The position numbers were made by a program, and so were the translations under genes. This document shows, piece by piece, positions 14,726-20,408 of a stretch of 20,408 bases of DNA. Below the pieces are notes generated by a model, which saw only the letters and a program-made list of their open reading frames with translations, was not told the origin of the DNA and did no database searches. Every line of letters begins with the position of its first letter. The stretch's first letter is position 1. The stretch comes from Chlorobiota bacterium (GTDB lineage Bacteria > Bacteroidota > Bacteroidia > Flavobacteriales > Flavobacteriaceae), in assembly GCA_013153655.1 (NCBI GenBank), contig JAADEB010000148.1:1-20408 (forward strand), written 5' to 3'.

Positions 14726-14758
14726 AAATTACCGGTAACGATTCAACAACAATCCCCC

Positions 14759-16396
14759 TCAATCCAAATACTTGGCCACAATAGGCATCCTGCGTCCCAT
14801 TCCGAAAGCCTTCGGCGAAACGCGAATCACCGGCGCCAATTGATAACGCTTGAATTCATTCCTGTTGACCATTTTCAACACCCGGCGCACCAAGACCTCA
14901 TCATAGCCCCGCCCGATGATTTCGTCCGGTCCCATGCGTTCTTCGATATAATGGTAGAGAATGGGGTCCAATTGGTCATAAGGCGGAAGCGAATCCGTGT
15001 CTTTTTGTCCGGGACGCAATTCGGCCGAAGGAGGTTTGCGAATAATGGACCGGGGAATGATTTCCTTATGACGGTTGATGTACCGGGCCAGGCGAAAAAC
15101 ATCGGTTTTATACACATCCCCCAACACCGAAAGTCCGCCGGCCAAATCGCCGTAGAGGGTGCCGTAGCCCACGGCCAATTCGCTTTTGTTGCTGGTGTTG
15201 AGCAATACATGTCCGAATTTGTTGGAAAAAGCCATCAGATAAATCATTCTCAATCGCGGTTGTATGTTTTCTTCGGTTACATCGAACGGACGGTTGCCGA
15301 AATAGGGTTTCAGTTGTGCCAGAACCTCCCGGAAAGGTTCGTCTATGCGCAAGGTGTGATGAGGCATGCCCAAGTTTTCGGTCAAAGCCAAGGCATCCGT
15401 TACCGAATGTTCGGACGAATAAGGCGAAGGCATCAACAAGGCGGTTACCTTTTCCGCACCCAAGGCTTCGGCGGCCAGGACGGCGGTCACGGCCGAATCG
15501 ATTCCTCCGGAAAGGCCCAAAATAGCCGACCGGAAACCTATTTTGCCGAAATAATCGCGTATGCCCGTAACCAACGCGTCATGGATGAGGGGGATTTTTT
15601 CCTTGGAGCGTTCGGCATCTCCTGCGGGTTGTGCAAAATCCCGGGTGTCGAAAAAGGCCAATTCTTCGGTAAAGAAAGGCATTTCGAGACGTATATACCC
15701 TTGGGGATCCATGACCAGGGAACCGCCGTCGAAAACCAAATCGGTTTGAGCGCCGGCATAATTGACATAAACGATCGGCAGGCCGTAGGCTTTTACGTTG
15801 GCCCGCAAAACGCGAATTCTTTCCCGTGCATGCAAATAATCGAAAGGGGATGCCGAAAGGTTGACAATCAGATCAGGGTCCAGCCGTGCCAATTTGTCCA
15901 TGGGATTCACCGTGTAGAGCGGATTTTCGTTGCCCAGGTTCCAAAGATCCTCGCAAATGGTAACGGCCAGGCGCATACCTTTGAAATCCACCGTCTGCCA
16001 CGAAGTGGCTTCTTCAAAATATCGTGCTTCGTCGAAGATATCGTATGTGGGAAGCAGGGTTTTGTGTTGGCGAAAAACTTCTTTGCCCCCGTAGAGCAAA
16101 ACGGCCGAATTGTAGAGATCTTTCCCTTCGATTCGCGGATTGACCGTTGGCAGGCCTATCAAAATGCCTGTTTGGTGAGAAAGAGGTTTGAGGCGTTCCA
16201 CCGTTTCGTGAGCCCGGCGAACAAAATCCTTGAACTCCAAAAAATCACGTGGCGGATATCCCGTTACCGTAAGTTCGGGAAAAACAATCAAGTCGGCATT
16301 CTCCGCTTCGGCCTTTTTGACGTAGGATGCGATTTTCTCGAAATTCCGTTCAAAATCACCTATAATCACATTGATTTGAGCAAGGGCTATCTTCAT
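14759..16396 (-). CDS. nadE: Glutamine-dependent NAD+ synthase
   Basis: This 545-residue enzyme turns nicotinate adenine dinucleotide into NAD+ with ATP and glutamine, the last step of NAD synthesis. The N-terminal nitrilase-like glutaminase domain has the triad Glu41 (FPELTVTGYPP), Lys112 (RQHKTLLPTYD) and Cys148 (VTICEDLWN). The C-terminal synthetase domain has the ATP pyrophosphatase loop SGGIDS (296-301) and NKSELAVGYGTLYGDLAGG. All catalytic residues are present, so it can use glutamine directly. It ends the five-gene minus-strand run and follows the glycosyltransferase by 44 bp, where its own -7 element (TACCTTTG) is visible. Pathway partner NadD lies 2.4 kb upstream on the same strand. 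A 534-codon antisense frame over this gene is a shadow. Confidence 0.97.
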   Translation of the reverse strand: MKIALAQINVIIGDFERNFEKIASYVKKAEAENADLIVFPELTVTGYPPRDFLEFKDFVRRAHETVERLKPLSHQTGILIGLPTVNPRIEGKDLYNSAVLLYGGKEVFRQHKTLLPTYDIFDEARYFEEATSWQTVDFKGMRLAVTICEDLWNLGNENPLYTVNPMDKLARLDPDLIVNLSASPFDYLHARERIRVLRANVKAYGLPIVYVNYAGAQTDLVFDGGSLVMDPQGYIRLEMPFFTEELAFFDTRDFAQPAGDAERSKEKIPLIHDALVTGIRDYFGKIGFRSAILGLSGGIDSAVTAVLAAEALGAEKVTALLMPSPYSSEHSVTDALALTENLGMPHHTLRIDEPFREVLAQLKPYFGNRPFDVTEENIQPRLRMIYLMAFSNKFGHVLLNTSNKSELAVGYGTLYGDLAGGLSVLGDVYKTDVFRLARYINRHKEIIPRSIIRKPPSAELRPGQKDTDSLPPYDQLDPILYHYIEERMGPDEIIGRGYDEVLVRRVLKMVNRNEFKRYQLAPVIRVSPKAFGMGRRMPIVAKYLD

Positions 16397-16413
16397 AAAA
16401 ACCGTGTTTGGAA

Positions 16414-16421
16414 CAAAGGTA
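16414..16421 (-). promoter_or_regulatory. Possible internal -7 element for nadE
   Basis: TACCTTTG on the minus strand fits TAnnTTTG and lies 17 bp before the nadE ATG. No -33 element is evident, so nadE may also rely on read-through from upstream. Confidence 0.45.
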
Positions 16422-16440
16422 GAAAAAACCCCCGGAGATT

Positions 16441-17967
16441 TTAAGGGATTTTGGCGCCGGTTTCATGATTCGCCAACGGGTAAATGCGGGAAAAAATAAT
16501 GGTCCTGTTTTCGGGAATTTCATACATGGGCAGGCCTTGGAAAATCTCCAACAATTCGGATTTGGGCACTTCGAAATCACGCTGCGAAAGGTCATCAAAA
16601 AAAATCACACTGGCCTCACCCCGTTCGATTTCCCGGCGAATCTCCGCCAAGCGGCTCCGGTATTCCGGTGAAGGTTCCAAACTCATTCTATCGTAACGGC
16701 ACGGCAGATCATAGAGGTAACGGTAATCGGAAGTAACGGGATGAATGATATCCTTGGCATTGGAATAAATCTTGGTGCCGCTGTGGCGTACGAATTCCTT
16801 TAATCCGGGCGAAGTAATATGGCGCCAAACCAATTGATGACGCAAGCGCTGCGAAGTGTCGCGATACCCGTAAACGGCGTGGGAAAGCAAAAGAATCGCC
16901 AGAACGGGCCATTGCCATTTGTAGGGCATTCCGTAGCGAATCAGCCAGGCAAAAATGACCATTCCGAACATATAAAAAGGCGCCAACATGCGATTGTCCA
17001 AAGGAGTGGTGTAGTCGAAAAAGGTGATGGTCAACAGGATGAACAGCAAATAAGAAAATGCCAAGAAGCCGAGAACAACCGGATAGAGAGTTCCGCCCTC
17101 AATAAGACGCCGCAACGAAATACGCCGGCGAAAAATGAAAATATACAACAGCAACACAACTAGCGGAATGAACAAAAGGCGTGTCAGCCCCGGGGTAAAC
17201 CAATTGACCGCAGTGATGAACAGGCTGCGTAGATGTTCCGTTCCCGGAGGATGCCAGCCCGGCCGGCGACCGTAGAATCCGTCGGTATGAACCGAGGCCA
17301 AGCCATGCCAAACCACCATGGCCAGCACCGCAGGGGCCAGATAAATAAGGGTATTTCGCCACCTGTTCTTACGGGAAAGTAAAAAAATCACCAAAGCCAA
17401 CGGCGCCATAATCCCCAAAGCCGCATAACGGGTCAGGAAAAGAAAAGCGGACAAAACCCCCATTATCAACAAATCGCGGCGACGGCGATACTTGATCCAA
17501 TGTGTGAGAAAATAGAGCTGGATGCTCAGAAACATCAGAAACAAATGCTCCGACAGCACGATATAATAAAGCGGGTAAATCCAGGAATTGACATAAAGAA
17601 AAAGGAAAATAAAAATAATAAGCTTATTGATTTCGATCAATTCCAATGTTTTATAAATAAAAACCAGGGTCACCAATAATGAAAACAAGGATATCCAACG
17701 GGCCGCTTCCACGGGCGACGAAATACCCGTCAGCCATTGAATCCCGGCAATCACCACCGGATACTGAGGCGGAAAAAAGAAGTAAGGAATCCGGAGCCCG
17801 TTAAGCCAAACCCGGTAACCTTCCCCTTTGACCAAACTCCCGGCCAATTCCATATAAATGGTACTATCGCCGTAAATCAACAGGGGAATTTCGGATGTAA
17901 CACGAATGAAACGAACGGCCGTCAACAGCAAAAATAAAATCAAAACATATGTGTACCTCCGCTTCAA
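16441..17967 (-). CDS. GT-C-like membrane glycosyltransferase (GT39/PMT-like)
   Basis: The 508-residue product has an N-terminal membrane helix, a first outer loop with GDSTIYMELA (Asp34) and about ten further membrane segments, ending in a soluble C-terminal domain of about 120 residues. This is the architecture of GT-C enzymes that move a sugar from a polyprenyl-phosphate donor outside the inner membrane. The acceptor and sugar are not readable. The start codon appears to be TTG at 17967: the only in-frame codons between the upstream TAA (17994) and this TTG are non-start codons, apart from two ATA. An AGAGG sequence lies 12-13 bp before it. The first in-frame ATG would remove the first helix and the Asp34 loop. 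It sits between the outer-membrane-like gene and nadE; the link is probably transcriptional only. Confidence 0.72.
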   Translation of the reverse strand: MKRRYTYVLILFLLLTAVRFIRVTSEIPLLIYGDSTIYMELAGSLVKGEGYRVWLNGLRIPYFFFPPQYPVVIAGIQWLTGISSPVEAARWISLFSLLVTLVFIYKTLELIEINKLIIFIFLFLYVNSWIYPLYYIVLSEHLFLMFLSIQLYFLTHWIKYRRRRDLLIMGVLSAFLFLTRYAALGIMAPLALVIFLLSRKNRWRNTLIYLAPAVLAMVVWHGLASVHTDGFYGRRPGWHPPGTEHLRSLFITAVNWFTPGLTRLLFIPLVVLLLYIFIFRRRISLRRLIEGGTLYPVVLGFLAFSYLLFILLTITFFDYTTPLDNRMLAPFYMFGMVIFAWLIRYGMPYKWQWPVLAILLLSHAVYGYRDTSQRLRHQLVWRHITSPGLKEFVRHSGTKIYSNAKDIIHPVTSDYRYLYDLPCRYDRMSLEPSPEYRSRLAEIRREIERGEASVIFFDDLSQRDFEVPKSELLEIFQGLPMYEIPENRTIIFSRIYPLANHETGAKIP

Positions 17968-18007
17968 AACGCGTTTTTTCCTCTTTATTATTTATTTTAA
18001 CGATTGA

Positions 18008-18015
18008 CAAAAGTA
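18008..18015 (-). promoter_or_regulatory. Possible -7 element for the glycosyltransferase gene
   Basis: TACTTTTG on the minus strand fits TAnnTTTG and lies 40 bp before the proposed TTG start, inside the 72-bp gap after the previous gene. No -33 partner is seen. Confidence 0.4.
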
Positions 18016-18039
18016 AAAATTATCTTTCATCTCCGTTTT

Positions 18040-18777
18040 TTATAAACCTTTGATGCCGATACGCAATCCGGCCCTCACATACATACCGATTCCGTTTTCA
18101 TTGGCCGGTACCAAAAGATGTCCCCAAAAATTTCGCCTTACAACCGTAAACAGACATCCTCCGTACGGATAATCGAGATAATAAGGAGCGTACAAGGGCG
18201 GAGCCAATTCGTCATTCGTTAAGGTGTAGCGATAACGGTAATACACCGGTCCCATGCCCGCATATAGATCCAAATAAAATCTTTTGCCCAATTCGATCAC
18301 ACGTCCCGTGGATAACGCCAGACCGGCCCGGTAATTGTCCACATCATATTGATGAACGGTCCGGATAATGCCGGTTCCTGGATTCATAAACCATTCTTCC
18401 CGGGTTCGGATGGCCCGGCGATGCCGTATAAAACCCGAAAACGACCAATAGGCCTTACGGCGCTTACCGTAATAATGCTTGAATTCGGCTTCGAAAAAAT
18501 AATACCGGTAACGGGAAAGAAAATCGTAGGATTCCGACGGATCGTAAAAATGAAGGTCGGTAGATAGATTGAGATAAAAATCGGGTGTTAAACGAAATTC
18601 GATTCCAGTTCGAAGACGGGGTTCCACCGACAAAAGTTGAAGCGGCATCACATACAAACGAATACCGGACTCGCTGACGGCCGGCGATTCCGCCTTTTGG
18701 GCCGGAAGCGTGGATAAGGATACGAAAAGGCTCAATATAATACCTGCGAAAATTCTTTTTCGGAAAATGTTTCTCAT
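18040..18777 (-). CDS. Exported protein, probable small outer-membrane beta-barrel
   Basis: The 245-residue product begins with a signal peptide (RKRIFAGIILSLFVSLSTLPA, cleavage probably after Ala26). The mature part is rich in Tyr, Arg and Phe in alternating strands, such as FYLNLSTDLHFYD and FYLDLYAGMGPVYYRYRYTL. It ends in MYVRAGLRIGIKGL, a pattern typical of 8- to 10-strand barrels. No enzyme motif is seen. It starts 10 bp after nadD and so is probably translated from the same message. The association with nucleotide and NAD genes gives no clear role. An alternative is a soluble periplasmic beta protein. Confidence 0.72.
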   Translation of the reverse strand: MRNIFRKRIFAGIILSLFVSLSTLPAQKAESPAVSESGIRLYVMPLQLLSVEPRLRTGIEFRLTPDFYLNLSTDLHFYDPSESYDFLSRYRYYFFEAEFKHYYGKRRKAYWSFSGFIRHRRAIRTREEWFMNPGTGIIRTVHQYDVDNYRAGLALSTGRVIELGKRFYLDLYAGMGPVYYRYRYTLTNDELAPPLYAPYYLDYPYGGCLFTVVRRNFWGHLLVPANENGIGMYVRAGLRIGIKGL

Positions 18778-18787
18778 ATCAATGTTT

Positions 18788-19378
18788 TTATGATTTATAA
18801 AAATTCATTTCGCGTATATATTTATACACCTCCGGCGGAAGCAAGGGACGCACGTTTTTGCCCTCGAGGATGTCTTTGCGGATTTGGGAAGCCGATATTT
18901 CGATAATGGGTGCCGTTTCCAAATAAAAAACCCGGGGATGATCTTTAAGGGGCGAATCCACCGGCACCTTGCGGGGATAGACGTAGATGTGATAATTTTC
19001 CAAAATTTTCTCGTAATTACGCCATTTGGGCAGGCTTACCAAATTGTCTTCGCCCATGAGCAGGACAAATTCCTTTCCGGGTTCCATGTCCGATAAATGC
19101 GACAGGGTAATGATGGTGTAATTGGGTTGAGGCAGGTCGAATTCCACGGTGGAAACTTCGATTTTGGGATAAGGTTCGGCGGCCAGGCGGGCTATATAAA
19201 GCCGGTGATAATCTTCCAGGAGATTTTGGCGTTGCTTATGGGGATTCTGAGGAGTTACCACCAAGCGTACTTTATCCAAATCGGTATGTTCGGCAAAAAA
19301 ATTGGCCAGGATCATGTGCCCGATATGAATGGGGTTGAAACTGCCGAAAAACAATCCGATTTTTTCTTTTTTGGTCAT
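18788..19378 (-). CDS. nadD: Nicotinate-nucleotide adenylyltransferase
   Basis: This 196-residue enzyme transfers AMP from ATP to nicotinate mononucleotide, making the substrate of NadE. The nucleotidyltransferase signature GSFNPIHIGH is at residues 12-21, and ISASQIR at 161-167 is the second ATP-binding motif. Length is usual for the family. It starts 3 bp after the gmk stop, with AAGG from the stop region serving as a possible ribosome site, so the two are surely cotranscribed. The gmk-nadD pairing is common in Bacteroidota. Confidence 0.96.
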   Translation of the reverse strand: MTKKEKIGLFFGSFNPIHIGHMILANFFAEHTDLDKVRLVVTPQNPHKQRQNLLEDYHRLYIARLAAEPYPKIEVSTVEFDLPQPNYTIITLSHLSDMEPGKEFVLLMGEDNLVSLPKWRNYEKILENYHIYVYPRKVPVDSPLKDHPRVFYLETAPIIEISASQIRKDILEGKNVRPLLPPEVYKYIREMNFYKS

Positions 19379-19381
19379 ACC

Positions 19382-19972
19382 TTAGGATTTGGCATTAATA
19401 AAGTTACGAATAATTCCCGTGAGTTCGTCCAAAGCCCTGTCGAGGCTGTCGTTGACGATAATCACGTCAAACCGGGGTGCAAATTGTAATTCCTCACGTG
19501 CCTTACCCAAGCGCAGGCGGATTTTTTCTTCGGATTCGGTTCCCCGGCTTCGTAGGCGTTTTTCCAGTTCGTCCATGCCGGGCGCTTGTACAAAAACCGA
19601 AAGCGTACGCCCGGGATACATTTTCTTGATATTCATACCCCCTTTGACATCGATATCGAAAATGACGTTTTTTCCTGCGGCGGTCAGCCTTTCCACCTCC
19701 GATTTCAATGTGCCGTAGAAATGATCCGGATACACTTCTTCCCATTCCACAAAGGCGTTTTCCCGGATCTTTTGCCTGAATTCCTCCGGACTCAGAAAAT
19801 AATAATGTTCGCCGTGTATTTCCCCGGAACGTGGCGGCCGCGATGTAGCCGAAACCGAAAAGGCCAAATTCAATTCCGGGTCTTGCATCAAGCGACGTAC
19901 CAAAGTGGTTTTGCCGCTACCCGACGGCGCCGACAGCACGATAAGCTTTCCGCCTGTTGCCTGTTGCTTCAT
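19382..19972 (-). CDS. gmk: Guanylate kinase
   Basis: This 196-residue enzyme phosphorylates GMP to GDP with ATP. The P-loop APSGSGKTT is at residues 15-23, and the GMP-binding region has SATSRPPRSGEIHGEHYYF and FVEWEEVYPDHFYGT. Length is normal. It is the first gene of the five-gene minus-strand run and has a TAnnTTTG element 17 bp before the ATG. In many Bacteroidota a yicC-type gene precedes gmk; here the upstream 436 bp are non-coding repeat island, so that link is broken or lies outside the window. Confidence 0.97.
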   Translation of the reverse strand: MKQQATGGKLIVLSAPSGSGKTTLVRRLMQDPELNLAFSVSATSRPPRSGEIHGEHYYFLSPEEFRQKIRENAFVEWEEVYPDHFYGTLKSEVERLTAAGKNVIFDIDVKGGMNIKKMYPGRTLSVFVQAPGMDELEKRLRSRGTESEEKIRLRLGKAREELQFAPRFDVIIVNDSLDRALDELTGIIRNFINAKS

Positions 19973-19988
19973 AATGAATCCTTTGTTT

Positions 19989-19996
19989 CAAAGTTA
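19989..19996 (-). promoter_or_regulatory. Bacteroidota-type -7 element for gmk
   Basis: TAACTTTG on the minus strand fits TAnnTTTG. Transcription would begin near 19982, giving a leader of about 10 nt before the ATG. The -33 element is not clear. Confidence 0.6.
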
Positions 19997-20050
19997 ATTA
20001 ATTTTTGGTTTTGTCATTTGAGGTATAACGGGAATTGGGATTTGGTTTCT

Positions 20051-20082
20051 GTTAAACCGTTAAATCGGCCAATCGTTAAATC
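20051..20082. repeat. Four-unit array of 8-bp repeats
   Basis: Plus-strand units are gttaaacc, gttaaatc, ggccaatc, gttaaatc. These are the reverse complement of the CGRTTnnA type. Confidence 0.8.
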
Positions 20083-20091
20083 GAAATTTCT

Positions 20092-20123
20092 GTTGAAGAG
20101 TTGAATTGTTGAAGGGTTGAATA
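20092..20123. repeat. Four-unit array of 8-bp repeats (GTTGAAnn)
   Basis: Plus-strand units are gttgaaga, gttgaatt, gttgaagg, gttgaata, the reverse complement of the TTCAACnn type. Confidence 0.85.
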
Positions 20124-20129
20124 GATGGA

Positions 20130-20164
20130 GACCGGGGACCGGGGACCGGTGACGGATGACCGGT
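20130..20164. repeat. Five-unit 7-bp array of the GACCGGT type
   Basis: Units are gaccggg, gaccggg, gaccggt, gacggat, gaccggt. Related arrays are at 5059-5086 and, inverted, at 14587-14607. Confidence 0.8.
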
Positions 20165-20212
20165 GCTTTTTTCGTGGCACGGGAAATGGAGAATGGGAAA
20201 CGTGGGTTTTTT

Positions 20213-20244
20213 GTTGAATAGTTGAATTGTTGAAATGTTGAAGA
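20213..20244. repeat. Four-unit array of 8-bp repeats (GTTGAAnn)
   Basis: Units are gttgaata, gttgaatt, gttgaaat, gttgaaga. Confidence 0.85.
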
Positions 20245-20258
20245 GAGGGGGATTTTCT

Positions 20259-20290
20259 GTTGAATCGTTAAACCGTGCAATCGTTAACCC
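20259..20290. repeat. Four-unit array of 8-bp repeats
   Basis: Units are gttgaatc, gttaaacc, gtgcaatc, gttaaccc. A 14-bp gap separates it from the preceding array. The remaining 118 bp to the window edge show no array and no gene. Confidence 0.75.
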
Positions 20291-20408
20291 AACTTGGCCC
20301 AAAATAAGCATAACCCACTGAATACCAATAACATTGTTTTTAGTGGTACACTACGCTTTTAACGGGTTTTATGTGTGCCTTGGTTTGCGTTGCCCTGTAT
20401 ATTTTTCT

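Larger units (their letters stand above)
14263..14758. other. Intergenic region with composite repeat, downstream of nadE
   Basis: The first 150 bp are AT-rich and featureless. From about 14450 a stretch reading ttcgggacttcgcttcgctcag resembles another common intergenic repeat. From 14533 to 14725 lies the composite of modules described separately. No terminator is seen for either converging or neighbouring gene. Confidence 0.75.
20051..20244 (-). repeat. Large composite repeat, copy in minus orientation
   Basis: Read on the minus strand the order is: 8-bp array (20244-20213), the aaacccacgtttcccattctcc block, aaaaaagc, a 7-bp array (20164-20130), an 8-bp array (20123-20092), a 9-bp gap and an 8-bp array (20082-20051). 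From the cacgtttccc block on, this matches 14545-14685 module for module. The two copies lie in inverted orientation on either side of the gmk-nadE block. Confidence 0.85.

Noticed and set aside
14840..16444. 534-codon open frame on the plus strand
   Set aside because: It is antisense to nadE, which has a complete set of catalytic motifs. The protein text has no motif, and the frame arises from codon bias on the true strand.
20014..20311. Two overlapping open frames of 83 and 88 codons on the minus strand
   Set aside because: Both are translations of the four-unit arrays and GACCGGT modules, with no coding signature.
20340..20352. Small palindrome TAGTG-gta-CACTA near the right edge
   Set aside because: Five-bp arms occur often by chance and nothing else nearby supports an operator or a transposon end. 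The window ends too soon to judge.

Overview
The window looks like a chromosomal segment of a member of the Bacteroidota. The evidence is the recurrent -7 element of the form TAnnTTTG upstream of several genes and of the tRNA pair, starts with little or no Shine-Dalgarno sequence, and the gene families present. I see no phage, plasmid, transposase, CRISPR or toxin-antitoxin module. Thirteen protein genes, two tRNA genes and one clear terminator are supported.

Layout. (1) Positions 144-2616, minus strand: a two-gene operon for a heparan-glucosaminide-acetyltransferase-like membrane protein and a fused SpmA/SpmB (Gate domain) membrane protein. (2) 2617-3676: a gene-free island of short repeats. 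(3) 3677-5029, plus strand: a hexameric-type glutamate dehydrogenase with an NAD-type coenzyme fingerprint. (4) 5030-5514: a second repeat island with a long hairpin element. (5) 5515-8042, minus strand: tRNA-Leu(GAG) and tRNA-Lys(UUU) with their own promoter and terminator, an uncharacterised lipoprotein and a stand-alone alanine racemase. (6) 8529-12221, plus strand: a very large SWIM-SNF2 helicase-like ATPase. (7) 12461-14262, minus strand: a small membrane protein and an AT-rich orphan gene. (8) 14759-19972, minus strand: a run of five genes, gmk, nadD, an outer-membrane-like protein, a GT-C-like glycosyltransferase and nadE. NadD and NadE catalyse the last two steps of NAD synthesis. (9) 19973-20408: a further repeat island.

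The most unusual signal is in the spaces between genes. The islands are built from very short tandem arrays whose unit is 6, 7, 8 or 9 bp, and whose copy number is almost always four. I located four 4x6 arrays, several arrays of about 4x7, ten 4x8 arrays and one 4x9 array; one 8-bp array has six units. Units within an array differ at a few fixed positions but keep a common core. Arrays are joined in repeated orders into larger composite elements. One composite occurs in inverted orientation on the two sides of the gmk-to-nadE block. I do not know a described system with this four-unit rule. It is directly visible in the sequence, but any function is unknown.
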